Counted from the first letter of the stretch, positions 52,862-62,445 are shown. The stretch is 64,000 nucleotides of DNA from Paenibacillus tyrphae (GCF_027925525.1 NZ_BSDJ01000003.1:306296-370295); one strand, 5' to 3'. Translations and numbers: made by a program. Notes: a model not told the origin generated them from the letters alone.

Positions 52862-52879
52862 TGAGGGTCCTCTTTTTTC
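52852..52879 (+). terminator. Terminator of spo0F
   Basis: AGGATCC and GGGTCCT pair (one wobble) around TGATGA and run into CTTTTTTCT; the stem starts within the last codons of spo0F. Confidence 0.7.
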
Positions 52880-52929
52880 TTGAGCGGTTCCCGGAGTCTA
52901 TCGTCTTGGGCGAGGTGTGCGATAGATTA

Positions 52930-52958
52930 TTAACGTTTGTCGCGATCTATGATATAAT
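52930..52958 (+). promoter_or_regulatory. Sigma-A promoter of fbaA
   Basis: TTAACG and a perfect TATAAT are 17 bases apart, about 75 bases before the start codon. Confidence 0.65.
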
Positions 52959-53031
52959 GGGCCAGTATGACAAAAGAGTACAGATAAGCACTCTGGCACG
53001 GTCATTAACGACATAGGAGGAGAGAACCACC

Positions 53032-53886
53032 ATGCCACTCGTTTCAATGAACGAATTTTTGCCTAAAGCAAAAGCGAACAAGTACGCAGTAGGTCAGTTC
53101 AATATGAATAACTTGGAATTTGCCCAAGCTATTACGGAAGCGGCAGAAGAATTGAAATCCCCGTTTATTTTCGGCGTATCCGAAGGCGCGCTGAAGTATA
53201 TGGGCATCGAATTTACGGTAGCGATCGCGGAAGCAGCCGCTAAAAAATCCGGTCTTCCGATCGCCCTGCATCTTGACCATGGCAGCAGCTTTGAAGTCGC
53301 CATGAAATGTATCCGCGCAGGCTTCAGCTCCGTCATGTTCGACGGTTCCCATTATTCCTTTGAAGAAAATATCCGTCTGACCAAAGAGGTCGTGAAAGCT
53401 GCGCATGCGATGGGCGTATCCGTCGAAGGCGAGCTTGGAACGATCGGCGGCGTGGAAGACGACATTAGCGTAGATGAGTCCGCTGCCAACTTGGCGAAAC
53501 CGGAAGAAGCGATCCGCTTCTACGAAGAGACAGGTGTCGACTGCCTGGCGATTGCCGTAGGTACGGCACACGGTATGTATGCCGGCGAACCAAACATCCA
53601 TTTCGATATTATCGAGAAGGTATCCAAAGCGATTCCGGTTCCGGTTGTATTGCACGGCGGCTCCGGCGTACCGGACGAAATGATCCGCAAGTCCATCGAA
53701 GCCGGCGTAGGCAAAATCAACGTGAACACCGAGAATCAAGTGGCTTGTACGCAAACGATCCGCGAAGTTCTTAACAAAGACGCGAAAGTGTACGATCCTC
53801 GCAAATACCTCACTCCTGCCCGCAAAGCCATGGTTGAAGTGGTGAAATCCAAAATCCAGCTGTTCGGAAGCGCCAACCAAGCTTAA
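53032..53886 (+). CDS. fbaA: Class II fructose-1,6-bisphosphate aldolase
   Basis: Cleaves fructose-1,6-bisphosphate in glycolysis and makes it in gluconeogenesis. The 284-residue zinc aldolase shows ALHLDHGSSFE, the EGELGTIGGVED loop, AVGTAHGMY and VLHGGSGVPDE. GGAGGAGAG precedes the ATG. Confidence 0.96.
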   Translation: MPLVSMNEFLPKAKANKYAVGQFNMNNLEFAQAITEAAEELKSPFIFGVSEGALKYMGIEFTVAIAEAAAKKSGLPIALHLDHGSSFEVAMKCIRAGFSSVMFDGSHYSFEENIRLTKEVVKAAHAMGVSVEGELGTIGGVEDDISVDESAANLAKPEEAIRFYEETGVDCLAIAVGTAHGMYAGEPNIHFDIIEKVSKAIPVPVVLHGGSGVPDEMIRKSIEAGVGKINVNTENQVACTQTIREVLNKDAKVYDPRKYLTPARKAMVEVVKSKIQLFGSANQA

Positions 53887-53897
53887 TCGACCACAGC

Positions 53898-53939
53898 GGG
53901 AAATACACCGGGATTCGGTGTATTTCCCTCTCTTCTTTT
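53898..53939 (+). terminator. Terminator of fbaA
   Basis: GGGAAATACACCG and CGGTGTATTTCCC form a perfect 13-bp stem with a GGATT loop, followed by TCTCTTCTTTT. Confidence 0.9.
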
Positions 53940-54026
53940 GTAAACGTAGGCACGGAACCCAACTTAGACGAGTTTGCACCTGACTGGTAATGCGTTAAAG
54001 CAGTGAAGTGGGAGGAAGAACAACGA

Positions 54027-55280
54027 ATGGAGAAATTGATGATCGCCGGTGGGCGCCCGCTGCGGGGAACGGTTCAAATCAGCGGGGCCAAGAATAGCGC
54101 GATTGCGCTTATTCCGGCCGCCATTTTATCGGAAACGGCTGTTACGCTCGATAATTTGCCTATCCTTAGCGACGTGGCGATTTATACCGAGCTGCTTCAG
54201 GAACTCGGCGCATCGGTAGAATGGAGCAAGGATCAGATGATGATCGATCCGAGCCGGCTGTTATCCCGGCCGATGCCGAACGGGAACGTGAAGAAGCTTA
54301 GAGCTTCCTACTATTTGATGGGAGCCTTGCTCGGGCGTTTCGGCGAGGCGACGATAGGTTTGCCTGGCGGCTGCAATTTCGAACCGCGGCCGATCGATCA
54401 GCATATCAAAGGTTTTGAGGCACTGGGGGCACGAATTTCGAACGAAAACGGCGCCCTGCACATCCAAGCGAAGGAATTACGCGGAGCTAAAATCTATCTG
54501 GACGTCGTCAGCGTAGGGGCGACGATTAACATCATGCTGGCGGCCTCGCGGGCCAAAGGCGTCACAACCATTGAAAATGCGGCAAAAGAGCCTGAAATTA
54601 TAGATGTAGCTACACTTTTGAACTCCATGGGCGCCAAAATCAAAGGCGCAGGAACCGAAACGATCCGGATCGAGGGCGTCGATGCGCTGCACGGCTGCCG
54701 TCATTCGATCATTCCGGACCGCATTCAAGCAGGGACTTACATGATTGCTGCAGCGGCGACGCGCGGCGACGTCATTGTCGATAATGTCATTCCGAAGCAT
54801 ATGGAAGCTCTAACCGCCAAATTGCAGGAAATGGGCGTACATATTTACGAAATGGACGAATCGATCCGTGTAGTCGGACAGCCGGAATACGAAGCCGTGG
54901 ACGTGAAAGCGCTCGTATATCCTGGATTTGCGACCGACTTGCAGTCTCCGATGAGCAGTCTGCTGACGCAGACGCGCGGAGTCAGCATTTTGAGCGACTA
55001 CGTGTACAGCAACCGGTTCAAGCATGTCCCGGAGCTGATGCGTATGGGGGCCAAGATCAAAGTGGAAGGTCGTTCCGCCGTCATCGAAGGCAGTCAGCTA
55101 AGCGCGGCCAAGGTCAAAGCGACCGATCTTCGCGCGGGCGCATCGCTGGTTATCGCAGGACTGACGGTTGAGGACGGCGTTACGGAAATTACCGGCGTTG
55201 AATATATCGACAGAGGCTACGATCATCTGGTAACCAATCTATCGAATTTAGGAGCGGAAGTTTGGCGGCAGAATGATTAG
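54027..55280 (+). CDS. murAB: UDP-N-acetylglucosamine 1-carboxyvinyltransferase
   Basis: Transfers enolpyruvate to UDP-GlcNAc, the first committed step of peptidoglycan synthesis and the fosfomycin target. The 417-residue enzyme has [14 protein letters not shown] near the N-terminus, the catalytic cysteine in [14 protein letters not shown] and repeated [12 protein letters not shown] at the C-terminus. The ATG at 54027 follows GGGAGGAAG. The place between fbaA and rho identifies it as the MurAB/MurZ paralogue by synteny. Confidence 0.93.
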   Translation: MEKLMIAGGRPLRGTVQISGAKNSAIALIPAAILSETAVTLDNLPILSDVAIYTELLQELGASVEWSKDQMMIDPSRLLSRPMPNGNVKKLRASYYLMGALLGRFGEATIGLPGGCNFEPRPIDQHIKGFEALGARISNENGALHIQAKELRGAKIYLDVVSVGATINIMLAASRAKGVTTIENAAKEPEIIDVATLLNSMGAKIKGAGTETIRIEGVDALHGCRHSIIPDRIQAGTYMIAAAATRGDVIVDNVIPKHMEALTAKLQEMGVHIYEMDESIRVVGQPEYEAVDVKALVYPGFATDLQSPMSSLLTQTRGVSILSDYVYSNRFKHVPELMRMGAKIKVEGRSAVIEGSQLSAAKVKATDLRAGASLVIAGLTVEDGVTEITGVEYIDRGYDHLVTNLSNLGAEVWRQND

Positions 55281-55368
55281 GAACGGTATAGATTGCTCCG
55301 AAATTGGGTAAGGCTAGAGTATATTTTGCGCTGGCTTGAAAAATTAATAGTTTGGTGGTTGAAAATTT

Positions 55369-56676
55369 ATGGATATGCATCTCTCTCAGCTTGAAGCGTT
55401 GAAGCTCACAGAGCTTTACAAGCTAGCTAAAAAACATCAAATCCCGTACTACGGCCAAATGAAGAAGAAGGAACTCATTTTTGCCATTCTACGCGCACAG
55501 GCCGAACAAAGCGGCTTGATGTTCATGGAGGGTGTGCTCGACGTCCTGCAGGAAGGCTTCGGTTTTCTGCGGCCGATCAACTATTTGCCGAGCTCGGAGG
55601 ACATCTACATCTCCGCTTCGCAAATTCGCAGATTCGACCTGCGTTCCGGCGATGTCGTATCCGGCAAATGCCGGCCTCCCAAGGAGAACGAACGTTACTT
55701 CGGGCTGCTGCACGTGGAAGCCGTCAACGGCGAAGACCCGGATACGGCCTCGGAACGGCTGCATTTCGCAGCGCTTACTCCTCTTTATCCGCAAAGGAAA
55801 CTGGTTCTGGAAACCTCTCCTACGAAACTGTCCACCCGCTTGATGGATCTTCTGGCTCCTGTAGGCTTTGGCCAACGCGGCTTGATCGTAGCCCCGCCGA
55901 AAGCGGGAAAAACGCTGCTGCTCAAGGAAATCGCCAACAGCATCTCGACCAATCACCCGGACGTCAAGCTGTTCGTTCTCTTGATCGACGAACGTCCGGA
56001 GGAGGTTACCGACATGCAGCGCTCCGTCAACGGGGAAGTGATCGCTTCCACCTTCGACGAGGTGCCGGAGAATCACATCAAGGTCGCGGAGCTTGTGCTG
56101 GAACGCGCACAGCGGCTTGTGGAGCATAAGAAGGACGTCGTTATTTTGCTGGACAGCATTACGCGTCTGGCGCGGGCTTACAACCTCGTCGTACCGCCGA
56201 CGGGCCGGACGCTGTCCGGGGGGATCGATCCCGGGGCCTTCCATCGGCCAAAACGTTTCTTCGGCGCCGCGCGCAATATCGAAGAAGGCGGCAGCCTGAC
56301 GATTCTCGCGACAGCCTTGATCGAAACCGGCTCGCGGATGGACGACGTCATCTATGAAGAATTTAAAGGAACCGGGAACCTGGAGCTTCATCTGGACCGC
56401 AAGCTGGCGGAACGCCGCATTTTCCCGGCTATCGATATCCGCCGCTCGGGTACGCGCCGCGAAGAAATGCTCCTGACGAAGGAAGAGCTCGACAAAGTAT
56501 GGGCGATCCGCAAAGGAATGAACGATTCGCACGATTATATCGATGCGTTCCTCAAAAAATTCGCCGAGACGAAAACGAACCAAGAGTTTCTGGACACCCT
56601 CGATCCGAACGGCGGCAGCCCGCAATCGGGCGGAAGCGGCGGCACATCCCGTCGGGTCAAGCACTCCGTCTCGTAG
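55369..56676 (+). CDS. rho: Transcription termination factor Rho
   Basis: The 435-residue RNA helicase has an N-terminal helical region ([40 protein letters not shown]), the cold-shock-like primary RNA site ([33 protein letters not shown]), Walker A PPKAGKT (about 175-181), Walker [17 protein letters not shown] and the Q-loop [21 protein letters not shown] short Gly/Ser-rich tail follows. GGTGG precedes the ATG weakly. Confidence 0.96.
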   Translation: MDMHLSQLEALKLTELYKLAKKHQIPYYGQMKKKELIFAILRAQAEQSGLMFMEGVLDVLQEGFGFLRPINYLPSSEDIYISASQIRRFDLRSGDVVSGKCRPPKENERYFGLLHVEAVNGEDPDTASERLHFAALTPLYPQRKLVLETSPTKLSTRLMDLLAPVGFGQRGLIVAPPKAGKTLLLKEIANSISTNHPDVKLFVLLIDERPEEVTDMQRSVNGEVIASTFDEVPENHIKVAELVLERAQRLVEHKKDVVILLDSITRLARAYNLVVPPTGRTLSGGIDPGAFHRPKRFFGAARNIEEGGSLTILATALIETGSRMDDVIYEEFKGTGNLELHLDRKLAERRIFPAIDIRRSGTRREEMLLTKEELDKVWAIRKGMNDSHDYIDAFLKKFAETKTNQEFLDTLDPNGGSPQSGGSGGTSRRVKHSVS

Positions 56677-56688
56677 AAGGAGGACCTT

Positions 56689-57966
56689 ATGAATCTGGTT
56701 TATGCGGACCGTGACGGCAACCTGTTCGACCATCCGGAATACACGGGCCTTGGCCGCAGCGGCGAGCTGGTAACGGAAATGATGGAAGACGAGCTGATTC
56801 CGCTGCCCGAAGGAGCTACCCTCGTCAGTCTGCCCGATACGCGGCCGATCGGCGTGCATAAGCGGACGGGCGAAATGCAGGTGGTGTCGGGGGACTTCAC
56901 CGCGGTCGGAGCTTTGCTCCCGCAGAGCTTTACCCGCCTGCTGCTGCCGGGTTACGTGAAGGCCGACAAATCCAAAATGCTGCCTTTGTTCGGCTACACG
57001 GCGGTTGTTTGGAAAGACGGCGGCTTCTACGTCGCAGCCGAGGCTTGTGACGATCCGGAGCGCTGGAACCCGCGCAACTGCGATCCCGACGAATTGGAGC
57101 TCGGAGTCAAGCGGATTCTTGGAGAGTACAAGGACAACCGGCTGTTTCAGCATTTGTCCAATTGTGCCCTTGGATATGAGTGCCTGACAGCTTCCAATAC
57201 GTTTTTGAACCGCTGGGAGGGGGCTGTTCCGGTCTCGTTTTCCTGTAATGCGGGCTGCTTCGGATGTATCTCCGAGCAGCCGGAGGATAGCGGGTTTCCG
57301 GCGCCGCAGACCCGGATGAACTTCAAGCCTACGACGGAAGAAGTCGTGCAGGTCATGCTGGAGCACTTGAAGACGCCTGAGAGCATCATCAGCTTCGGGC
57401 AAGGCTGCGAAGGCGAGCCGTCCACCCAAGCCAAGACGATCATCGAAGCGATCCGCGAAGTGCGGAGCCGCACGGATCTCGGCTTCATTAACATCAACAC
57501 GAACGCCGGCTTGACCGATCATATCCGCGGCATCGTGGACGCCGGTCTCGATCTGATGCGCGTCAGCACGATCAGCGCGCTGGACGACCATTACAACGCC
57601 TACTACAAGCCGCGCGGCTATACGCTACGCAATGTCGAGAAATCGCTGCGCTACGCCGCCGACAAAGGGGTAGTCACGTCGATCAACTATCTTATTTTCC
57701 CCGGAGTTACCGACCGGGAGGAAGAGATCGAAGCCATGATCGAATTCGCCCGCCGGACCGATCTGAAGCTGATCCAGCTGCGCAACCTGAACATCGACCC
57801 GGAAAGCTATTTGAGCCTCATTCCTGCGGCCCGGGGCGAACGGTACGGCATGAAGCAGATGCTGGAGATTTTCCGGGAGGAGCTGCCGGATGTCGTGCTC
57901 GGGTCGTATACGCACATTCCGGACGAGCTGGCGGAACGGCGCAAGAAACAGTTGCAGCGCGGCTAA
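56689..57966 (+). CDS. Radical SAM protein of unknown function
   Basis: The 425-residue protein has an N-terminal region of about 175 residues with no recognised motif, then a radical SAM domain with the cluster motif C186-x3-C190-x2-C193 (SCNAGCFGC) and a GQGCEGEPS segment in the position of the SAM-binding GGE motif. Strand-helix repeats follow (TDLGFININTNAGLTDHIRGIVDAG). AGAAGGAGGACC precedes the ATG, 12 bases after the rho stop, so it is likely co-transcribed with rho. The substrate is unknown. Confidence 0.85.
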   Translation: MNLVYADRDGNLFDHPEYTGLGRSGELVTEMMEDELIPLPEGATLVSLPDTRPIGVHKRTGEMQVVSGDFTAVGALLPQSFTRLLLPGYVKADKSKMLPLFGYTAVVWKDGGFYVAAEACDDPERWNPRNCDPDELELGVKRILGEYKDNRLFQHLSNCALGYECLTASNTFLNRWEGAVPVSFSCNAGCFGCISEQPEDSGFPAPQTRMNFKPTTEEVVQVMLEHLKTPESIISFGQGCEGEPSTQAKTIIEAIREVRSRTDLGFININTNAGLTDHIRGIVDAGLDLMRVSTISALDDHYNAYYKPRGYTLRNVEKSLRYAADKGVVTSINYLIFPGVTDREEEIEAMIEFARRTDLKLIQLRNLNIDPESYLSLIPAARGERYGMKQMLEIFREELPDVVLGSYTHIPDELAERRKKQLQRG

Positions 57967-58049
57967 CGGACGTGTTATAATCGCTCATGTGTGTTTAAAT
58001 GATAACTCTGATTCACATGGTGTTTCAGGGCAAAAGAGGTGAAAGGGCA

Positions 58050-58247
58050 ATGAAAACAGCGATTCATCCGACTTATCATCAAACGACGGTTACTTGCGCA
58101 TGCGGTAACACGTTTGAAACGGGATCCATTAAGCAAAATCTTCGTGTAGAGATTTGCTCCGCTTGCCACCCGTTCTTTACCGGGAAGCAAAAATTTGTGG
58201 ATGCCGGCGGTCGCGTCGATAAATTCAAAAAGAAATACGGCATGTAA
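58050..58247 (+). CDS. rpmE: 50S ribosomal protein L31, zinc form
   Basis: The 65-residue protein has the four zinc cysteines C16, C18, C36 and C39 of the C+ form and the C-terminal [11 protein letters not shown]. The ATG at 58050 follows AGGTGAAAGG. Its position close to rho is as in other Bacilli. Confidence 0.96.
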   Translation: MKTAIHPTYHQTTVTCACGNTFETGSIKQNLRVEICSACHPFFTGKQKFVDAGGRVDKFKKKYGM

Positions 58248-58279
58248 TTTGTTGCCAGCAGCATAACGGCATAAGCGCG

Positions 58280-58326
58280 CCTCCTGTGGCTATCCTAAGA
58301 TCATCCGATCTTAGAGCTGCAGGAGG
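58280..58326 (+). promoter_or_regulatory. Long hairpin whose 3' arm is the next gene's ribosome binding site
   Basis: An 11-pair outer stem (CCTCCTG with CAGGAGG, extended by GU and GC pairs) and an 8-pair inner stem (CTAAGATC/GATCTTAG) close on ATCC. The AGGAGG of the gene at 58336 is fully inside the outer arm. TGTTTTC follows, so it may be both the rpmE terminator and a translational lock. Confidence 0.65.
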
Positions 58327-58335
58327 TGTTTTCAT

Positions 58336-58722
58336 TTGTTAAGATCGCTTGCCGTTCTGTTGAGCGCAGCTTTGGCGTTGTCCGGGCTTCCGGCGTGTCA
58401 GCAGAAGTACACCAAAAATTCCGCGACGCATACCCGGGACGGCGTGCTCGGGATTACCGAGACGAACCCGAATATGCCGCTCAGCGCCAGCTTCCGAACA
58501 TATCCCGATGATCTGCGTGTCATGCAGAATGCGATCGGCCAACGGTTTCCGAACGTCAGCATCGCGAGCATCAGCTTGAACGGACCGACGGCCTACGTTC
58601 GTTTGACTGCTCCCGCCCATACTCCGCCGGAAGAGATCGAACGAATCCGTCAGGGAGCAACCGAAGCTTTAGCCGCCGCCGCGCCGAGATATAACGCTAA
58701 CGTTACCGTTATTGCTAAATAA
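58336..58722 (+). CDS. YhcN/YlaJ-like spore lipoprotein
   Basis: The 128-residue protein begins with a lipoprotein signal (MLRSLAVLLSAALALSGLPAC) with C21 as the likely lipidated residue, followed by a Thr/Asn-rich linker and an alpha/beta domain like that of the YhcN/YlaJ sporulation lipoproteins (DDLRVMQNAIGQRFPNVSIASISLNG, EEIERIRQGATEALAAAAPRYNANVTV). The TTG at 58336 has AGGAGGTG seven bases upstream, which settles the start. Confidence 0.75.
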   Translation: MLRSLAVLLSAALALSGLPACQQKYTKNSATHTRDGVLGITETNPNMPLSASFRTYPDDLRVMQNAIGQRFPNVSIASISLNGPTAYVRLTAPAHTPPEEIERIRQGATEALAAAAPRYNANVTVIAK

Positions 58723-58732
58723 CCCCTTGAGG

Positions 58733-58761
58733 TTGCTATTTGGACACGAATCGACTATACT
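58733..58761 (+). promoter_or_regulatory. Promoter of the SRP RNA gene
   Basis: TTGCTA (58733-58738) and TATACT (58756-58761) are 17 bases apart, and the RNA begins about seven bases later. Confidence 0.75.
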
Positions 58762-58767
58762 TATCTA

Positions 58768-59040
58768 TGCCGTGCTAGACGGGGAGGTAGCGGTGCCCTG
58801 TAACCCGCAATCCGCTGCAGCGGGGTCGAACGCCTATACGCGGTATTGCGATGTAAGGTTTGGGTTTTAAAGTTGGTGTTGAGAGTCGGGTCCTCCGCAA
58901 TGGATGCCTGTGAATCTGGTCAGGTCCGGAAGGAAGCAGCCATAAGCAGGAAGTTTCATGTGCCGGAGGGTGGCCTAACTTGAGCTGACGATAAAAATTC
59001 CACTTGGATCGTAATATCAAGGTAGGTGCGCGGTTTCCTA
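58768..59040 (+). ncRNA. scr: Signal recognition particle RNA, large Bacillus type
   Basis: The 5' region reads TGCCGTGCTAGACGGGGAGG and GCGGTGCCCTGTAACCCGC, the start of the Alu-like domain of Firmicute SRP RNA. The S-domain tetraloop region GGTCAGGTCCGGAAGGAAGC is fully conserved. The length of about 273 bases equals that of B. subtilis scRNA. It guides secretory proteins to the membrane with Ffh. In B. subtilis scr also lies just before dnaX. Ends are approximate. Confidence 0.95.
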
Positions 59041-59055
59041 ATATTAAAAAACAAT

Positions 59056-59105
59056 AACACCAAGATCATGAGCTGTTAAAGCTTGTCGAACTTGGTGTTT
59101 TTTTG
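59056..59105 (+). terminator. Terminator after the SRP RNA gene
   Basis: AACACCAAG and CTTGGTGTT pair, followed by TTTTTGT. The loop includes TTGTCGAA, which resembles a Spo0A box upstream of the kinase gene. Confidence 0.8.
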
Positions 59106-59229
59106 TATTTGGCAGAAGGAAAATGAAAAAATTAGGAGAATTGTATACTAAAGTTAACCAGGCTAAGTAAACCATAATCATACACCCATTGCGCTCGGCT
59201 ATCCGCTGATTAATGGGGGGAGGAAGACG

Positions 59230-60291
59230 ATGCGGCACGAACTGACCTTGCTACAACGCTTTGCCGGCATATTCCTTAGGGACGTGAATCTGGGAGTGAT
59301 GCTGATCAATACCGAATTTGAGCTGATCGATATCAGCGACATGGCTTGCCGCGTGCTGGGGTTAGAAAGAGAAAAGGTACTCCATCAGGCGCTTGATTCC
59401 ATTTTTGCCGACCTGCCTGCCGAGCACTGGCTGGTACAGCGGAGTATATTGGACGGAATGGTCGTACGCAACCATGCCTTGTCTTGGACCAATAACCAGG
59501 AGCGATACGAGCTGCTGGTCGATTCCAGTGTGCTACGGGATGAAGACGAACGGATCGTCGGCGCTTATCTTATTTTCAAGGACGTCACCAACCTGCGTTC
59601 CCTGGAGGAGCAGGTGCAGCGCAGCGACCGTCTGGCGATGATCGGCCAAATCGCCGCAGGCACGGCCCATGAAATCCGTAACCCGCTCACGTCGATCAAG
59701 GGCTTTTTGCAAGTTCTGCGCAAAACCTTTCAGGAACAGGGTATGGAGCGCGAAGACGGGTATACCGTGGTGATGCTGAAAGAAATCAATCGGATCAACG
59801 AGCTGGTCAACGAATTTTTGCTGCTCGGCAAGCCGAAGAACGTTACATACGATGAAGTGGATATCTCCGAAGTGCTGCGGGACATTTTGCCTATTATCAA
59901 TAACGAAGCGATCCTGCACCGGGTCGTTGTTCAATATGAGTCGCTTTACGGATTGCCACATGTGGTCGCAGACCGTGAGATGCTAAAGCAGGTGTTTCTC
60001 AATATAAGCAAAAATGGAATCGAAGCGATGGGAGAAGGGGGCATTTTGACGGTAAGCGAGAAAGTCAATTTGGAGGAACGCTTGGTCAATATTGAGATTC
60101 ATGATACCGGTCCGGGCATTCCCGCCTATGTGATCGATAAAATTTTCGATCCGTTCTTTACGACCAAAGCGGAAGGGACGGGATTGGGCCTATCGGTTTG
60201 CCAGCGGATCATTCACGATATCGGAGGGCATATCCGGGTATCGTCCAAAGGGTACGGCACGACGTTTACCGTCAGTATTCCGTTTCCTTAA
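59230..60291 (+). CDS. PAS sensor histidine kinase, possible sporulation kinase
   Basis: The 353-residue cytoplasmic kinase has one PAS domain (about 10-120), HisKA with H147 (GTAHEIRNPLTSIKGF) and HATPase_c (NISKNGIEAM, DTGPGI, GTGLGLSV). No membrane helix is present. The H-box and N-box variants are those of the KinA-E/NtrB group that feed Spo0F in Bacilli, so a phosphorelay role is plausible. AGGAAGAC precedes the ATG. It sits between scr and dnaX, where B. subtilis has no gene. Confidence 0.88.
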   Translation: MRHELTLLQRFAGIFLRDVNLGVMLINTEFELIDISDMACRVLGLEREKVLHQALDSIFADLPAEHWLVQRSILDGMVVRNHALSWTNNQERYELLVDSSVLRDEDERIVGAYLIFKDVTNLRSLEEQVQRSDRLAMIGQIAAGTAHEIRNPLTSIKGFLQVLRKTFQEQGMEREDGYTVVMLKEINRINELVNEFLLLGKPKNVTYDEVDISEVLRDILPIINNEAILHRVVVQYESLYGLPHVVADREMLKQVFLNISKNGIEAMGEGGILTVSEKVNLEERLVNIEIHDTGPGIPAYVIDKIFDPFFTTKAEGTGLGLSVCQRIIHDIGGHIRVSSKGYGTTFTVSIPFP

Positions 60292-60303
60292 AAGCGGCGC
60301 GGC

Positions 60304-60332
60304 TTCAATCCTCCCTCCAAGTGTAGTATAAT
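60304..60332 (+). promoter_or_regulatory. Promoter of dnaX
   Basis: TTCAAT and a perfect TATAAT (60327-60332) are 17 bases apart, 30 bases before the start codon. Confidence 0.55.
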
Positions 60333-60362
60333 AGACGACAAACAATCATTGGAGAGGGCAAG

Positions 60363-62096
60363 ATGGCACATATCGCCTTATATCGAACGTGGCGGCCGCA
60401 GTCGTTCCACGATATGGTCGGCCAAAAGCATATTGTCCAAACCTTACAAAACTCGCTTCGCGAAGGGCGGTTCAGCCACGCCTATTTGTTCAGCGGTCCC
60501 CGCGGGACCGGGAAAACGACCACGGCCAAAATATTGGCCAAAGCCGTCAACTGCTTGAACGGTCCGGGCATCGAGCCTTGCAACGAATGCGAGGCGTGCG
60601 TACGCATTACCGAAGGTGCGGTCATGGACGTCGTCGAGATCGATGCCGCCTCCAACCGCGGCGTGGATGAAATCCGCGACATCCGGGATAAAGTCAAATA
60701 TGCGCCGACCGAGGTGCGCCAGAAGGTGTATATCATCGACGAGGTGCATATGCTGACGACGGAGGCGTTCAACGCGCTGCTCAAGACGCTGGAGGAACCG
60801 CCGCCCCATGTCATGTTTATTTTGGCTACGACGGAGCCTCACAAGCTGCCAGCGACGATTATTTCGCGCTGTCAGCGGTTTGATTTTCGCCGTGTCTCGC
60901 TTGAGGAGCAGGTCGAGCGGCTGCGTCAAGTATGCGCCGACGAACGGATTGAAAGCGACGATGACGCCCTGGCGTTCATCGCGCGGCTATCCGATGGCGG
61001 AATGCGCGATGCGCTCAGCTTACTCGATCAGATCATTGCATTTTCAGGCGAGCGGGTGACGTATGACGACGTATTGTCGATCACAGGCGGGATGGCTTCG
61101 GATCAATTCGAGCGCCTGGTGATGGCGATACAGGATCGGGACGTAGGCGCCGCTTTGCGGTTAATCGATACGTTCATGCAGGAAGGCAAAAGCGCCGACA
61201 AGTGCATGGAGAGCCTGATTTATTATTTCCGCGACCTGTTGATGGTCAAAATGGTTCCCGGCTCGCAGGCGCTCACCGAGCGCATTCTCGACGTGAAGCG
61301 GTTTGCCGAGGTGGCGCAGCGGTTTTCGGCCGATGCGTTGATTGCTATGATCGATACGTTGAACTATTATCAGACGGAGATGAAATATTCCGTTCAGCCG
61401 CAGACGCTGCTGGAAGTCGCGCTCATGAAGCTTTGCAGTCAGGCGGGCGCATCGTCCGCTCCGACAGGCGGGGCGCCGGCCTTGGAACGTCAGGATGGGG
61501 TAGTCGGACAATTGATGAACCGCATTCAGCGGTTGGAGGAGCAACTGTCTCAGTTGCTCAAGCAGGGGGTCGCTCCCGCAGCCTCGGGTCCCGTATCCGG
61601 TGCAAGCTCGCGTCCGGCACCTGCGCCTGCCGTCACCAAGAAGATCGAGAAGCTGGACGCATACCTGCAGGGCAGGGATGATCCGGCTTTCCGCAACGTC
61701 GTTCAGCAGTGGAGCCAGGTGCTTGGTCGGGTCAAAGAGCTCAAAATCACCGTTCATGCGTGGCTCGTGGACGGGGAGCCCGTCTCCGTTCATGACAGCA
61801 ACGTGCTCGTAGCTTTCAAGAGCGCGATGCACCGGGAGACGACCGAGAAGCCGGCCAACAAGCAGCTGATCGAACAAGCGTTGGCCGAGGTTTACGGTCA
61901 GCCATACCGTCTTGTGACCATGATGCTGAAGGATTGGAAGGCTGCTGCCGACCAAGCGAAGCCGGGCGACGGACCGAAGGAGGAGCTGCAGCTCGTTCCG
62001 GAGGACGAAGGGGCATCCGGCGGCGCGAAAGAAGAATGGATCAGCGAAGCCATTCAATTGTTTGGGGAAGATTTGGTTAAAATTAAAGAAGATTAA
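60363..62096 (+). CDS. dnaX: DNA polymerase III subunit gamma/tau
   Basis: The 577-residue clamp-loader ATPase has Walker A GPRGTGKT (45-52), four zinc cysteines (C64, C73, C76, C79), Walker B/DEVH in IIDEVHML, sensor 1 and the SRC arginine finger (TIISRCQRFDFRR), then a Pro/Ala-rich linker and a tau-like C-terminal domain. No A-rich frameshift site is obvious, so only the full-length form is expected, as in B. subtilis. TTGGAGAGGG precedes the ATG. Confidence 0.96.
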   Translation: MAHIALYRTWRPQSFHDMVGQKHIVQTLQNSLREGRFSHAYLFSGPRGTGKTTTAKILAKAVNCLNGPGIEPCNECEACVRITEGAVMDVVEIDAASNRGVDEIRDIRDKVKYAPTEVRQKVYIIDEVHMLTTEAFNALLKTLEEPPPHVMFILATTEPHKLPATIISRCQRFDFRRVSLEEQVERLRQVCADERIESDDDALAFIARLSDGGMRDALSLLDQIIAFSGERVTYDDVLSITGGMASDQFERLVMAIQDRDVGAALRLIDTFMQEGKSADKCMESLIYYFRDLLMVKMVPGSQALTERILDVKRFAEVAQRFSADALIAMIDTLNYYQTEMKYSVQPQTLLEVALMKLCSQAGASSAPTGGAPALERQDGVVGQLMNRIQRLEEQLSQLLKQGVAPAASGPVSGASSRPAPAPAVTKKIEKLDAYLQGRDDPAFRNVVQQWSQVLGRVKELKITVHAWLVDGEPVSVHDSNVLVAFKSAMHRETTEKPANKQLIEQALAEVYGQPYRLVTMMLKDWKAAADQAKPGDGPKEELQLVPEDEGASGGAKEEWISEAIQLFGEDLVKIKED

Positions 62097-62117
62097 GCGA
62101 CGAGGAGCGTGTCTTTC

Positions 62118-62429
62118 ATGAACAACATGAATCAGATGATGAAGCAAGTGAAAAAAATGCAGGAGCAAATGCTCAAAGCTCAGGAGGATCTCGCGAACCG
62201 CACCGTCGAAGGAACGTCCGGTGGCGGCGTCGTCAGCGTAACGGTAAACGGACAAAAGAAAGTTACGGCCGTTGTCATCAAGCCGGAAGCGGTCGATCCG
62301 GACGACGTGGAAATGCTGCAGGATCTGGTGCTTAGCGCCATCAACGACGCGATGACCAAAGCCGAAGAAATGGCCGGCAAAGAAATGTCCAAATTAACCG
62401 GCGGTATGAATATCCCGGGATTGTTCTAA
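62118..62429 (+). CDS. yaaK: YbaB/EbfC nucleoid-associated protein
   Basis: The 103-residue protein has the family layout: N-terminal basic/Met-rich helix (NNMNQMMKQVKKMQEQMLKAQEDLANRTVEG), three strands and a C-terminal helix rich in Met. It binds DNA as a dimer. GAGGAG lies ten bases before the ATG. It is part of the dnaX-yaaK-recR cluster. Confidence 0.95.
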   Translation: MNNMNQMMKQVKKMQEQMLKAQEDLANRTVEGTSGGGVVSVTVNGQKKVTAVVIKPEAVDPDDVEMLQDLVLSAINDAMTKAEEMAGKEMSKLTGGMNIPGLF

Positions 62430-62445
62430 TCGAAGCCGAATCAAG

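Noticed and set aside
55489..57591. 700-codon minus-strand frame opposite rho and the radical SAM gene
   Set aside because: It spans two genes and their gap and has no recognisable domain.
61500..61700. Programmed frameshift in dnaX
   Set aside because: No A-rich slippery run with a following stem is visible, and B. subtilis dnaX makes only the long product.
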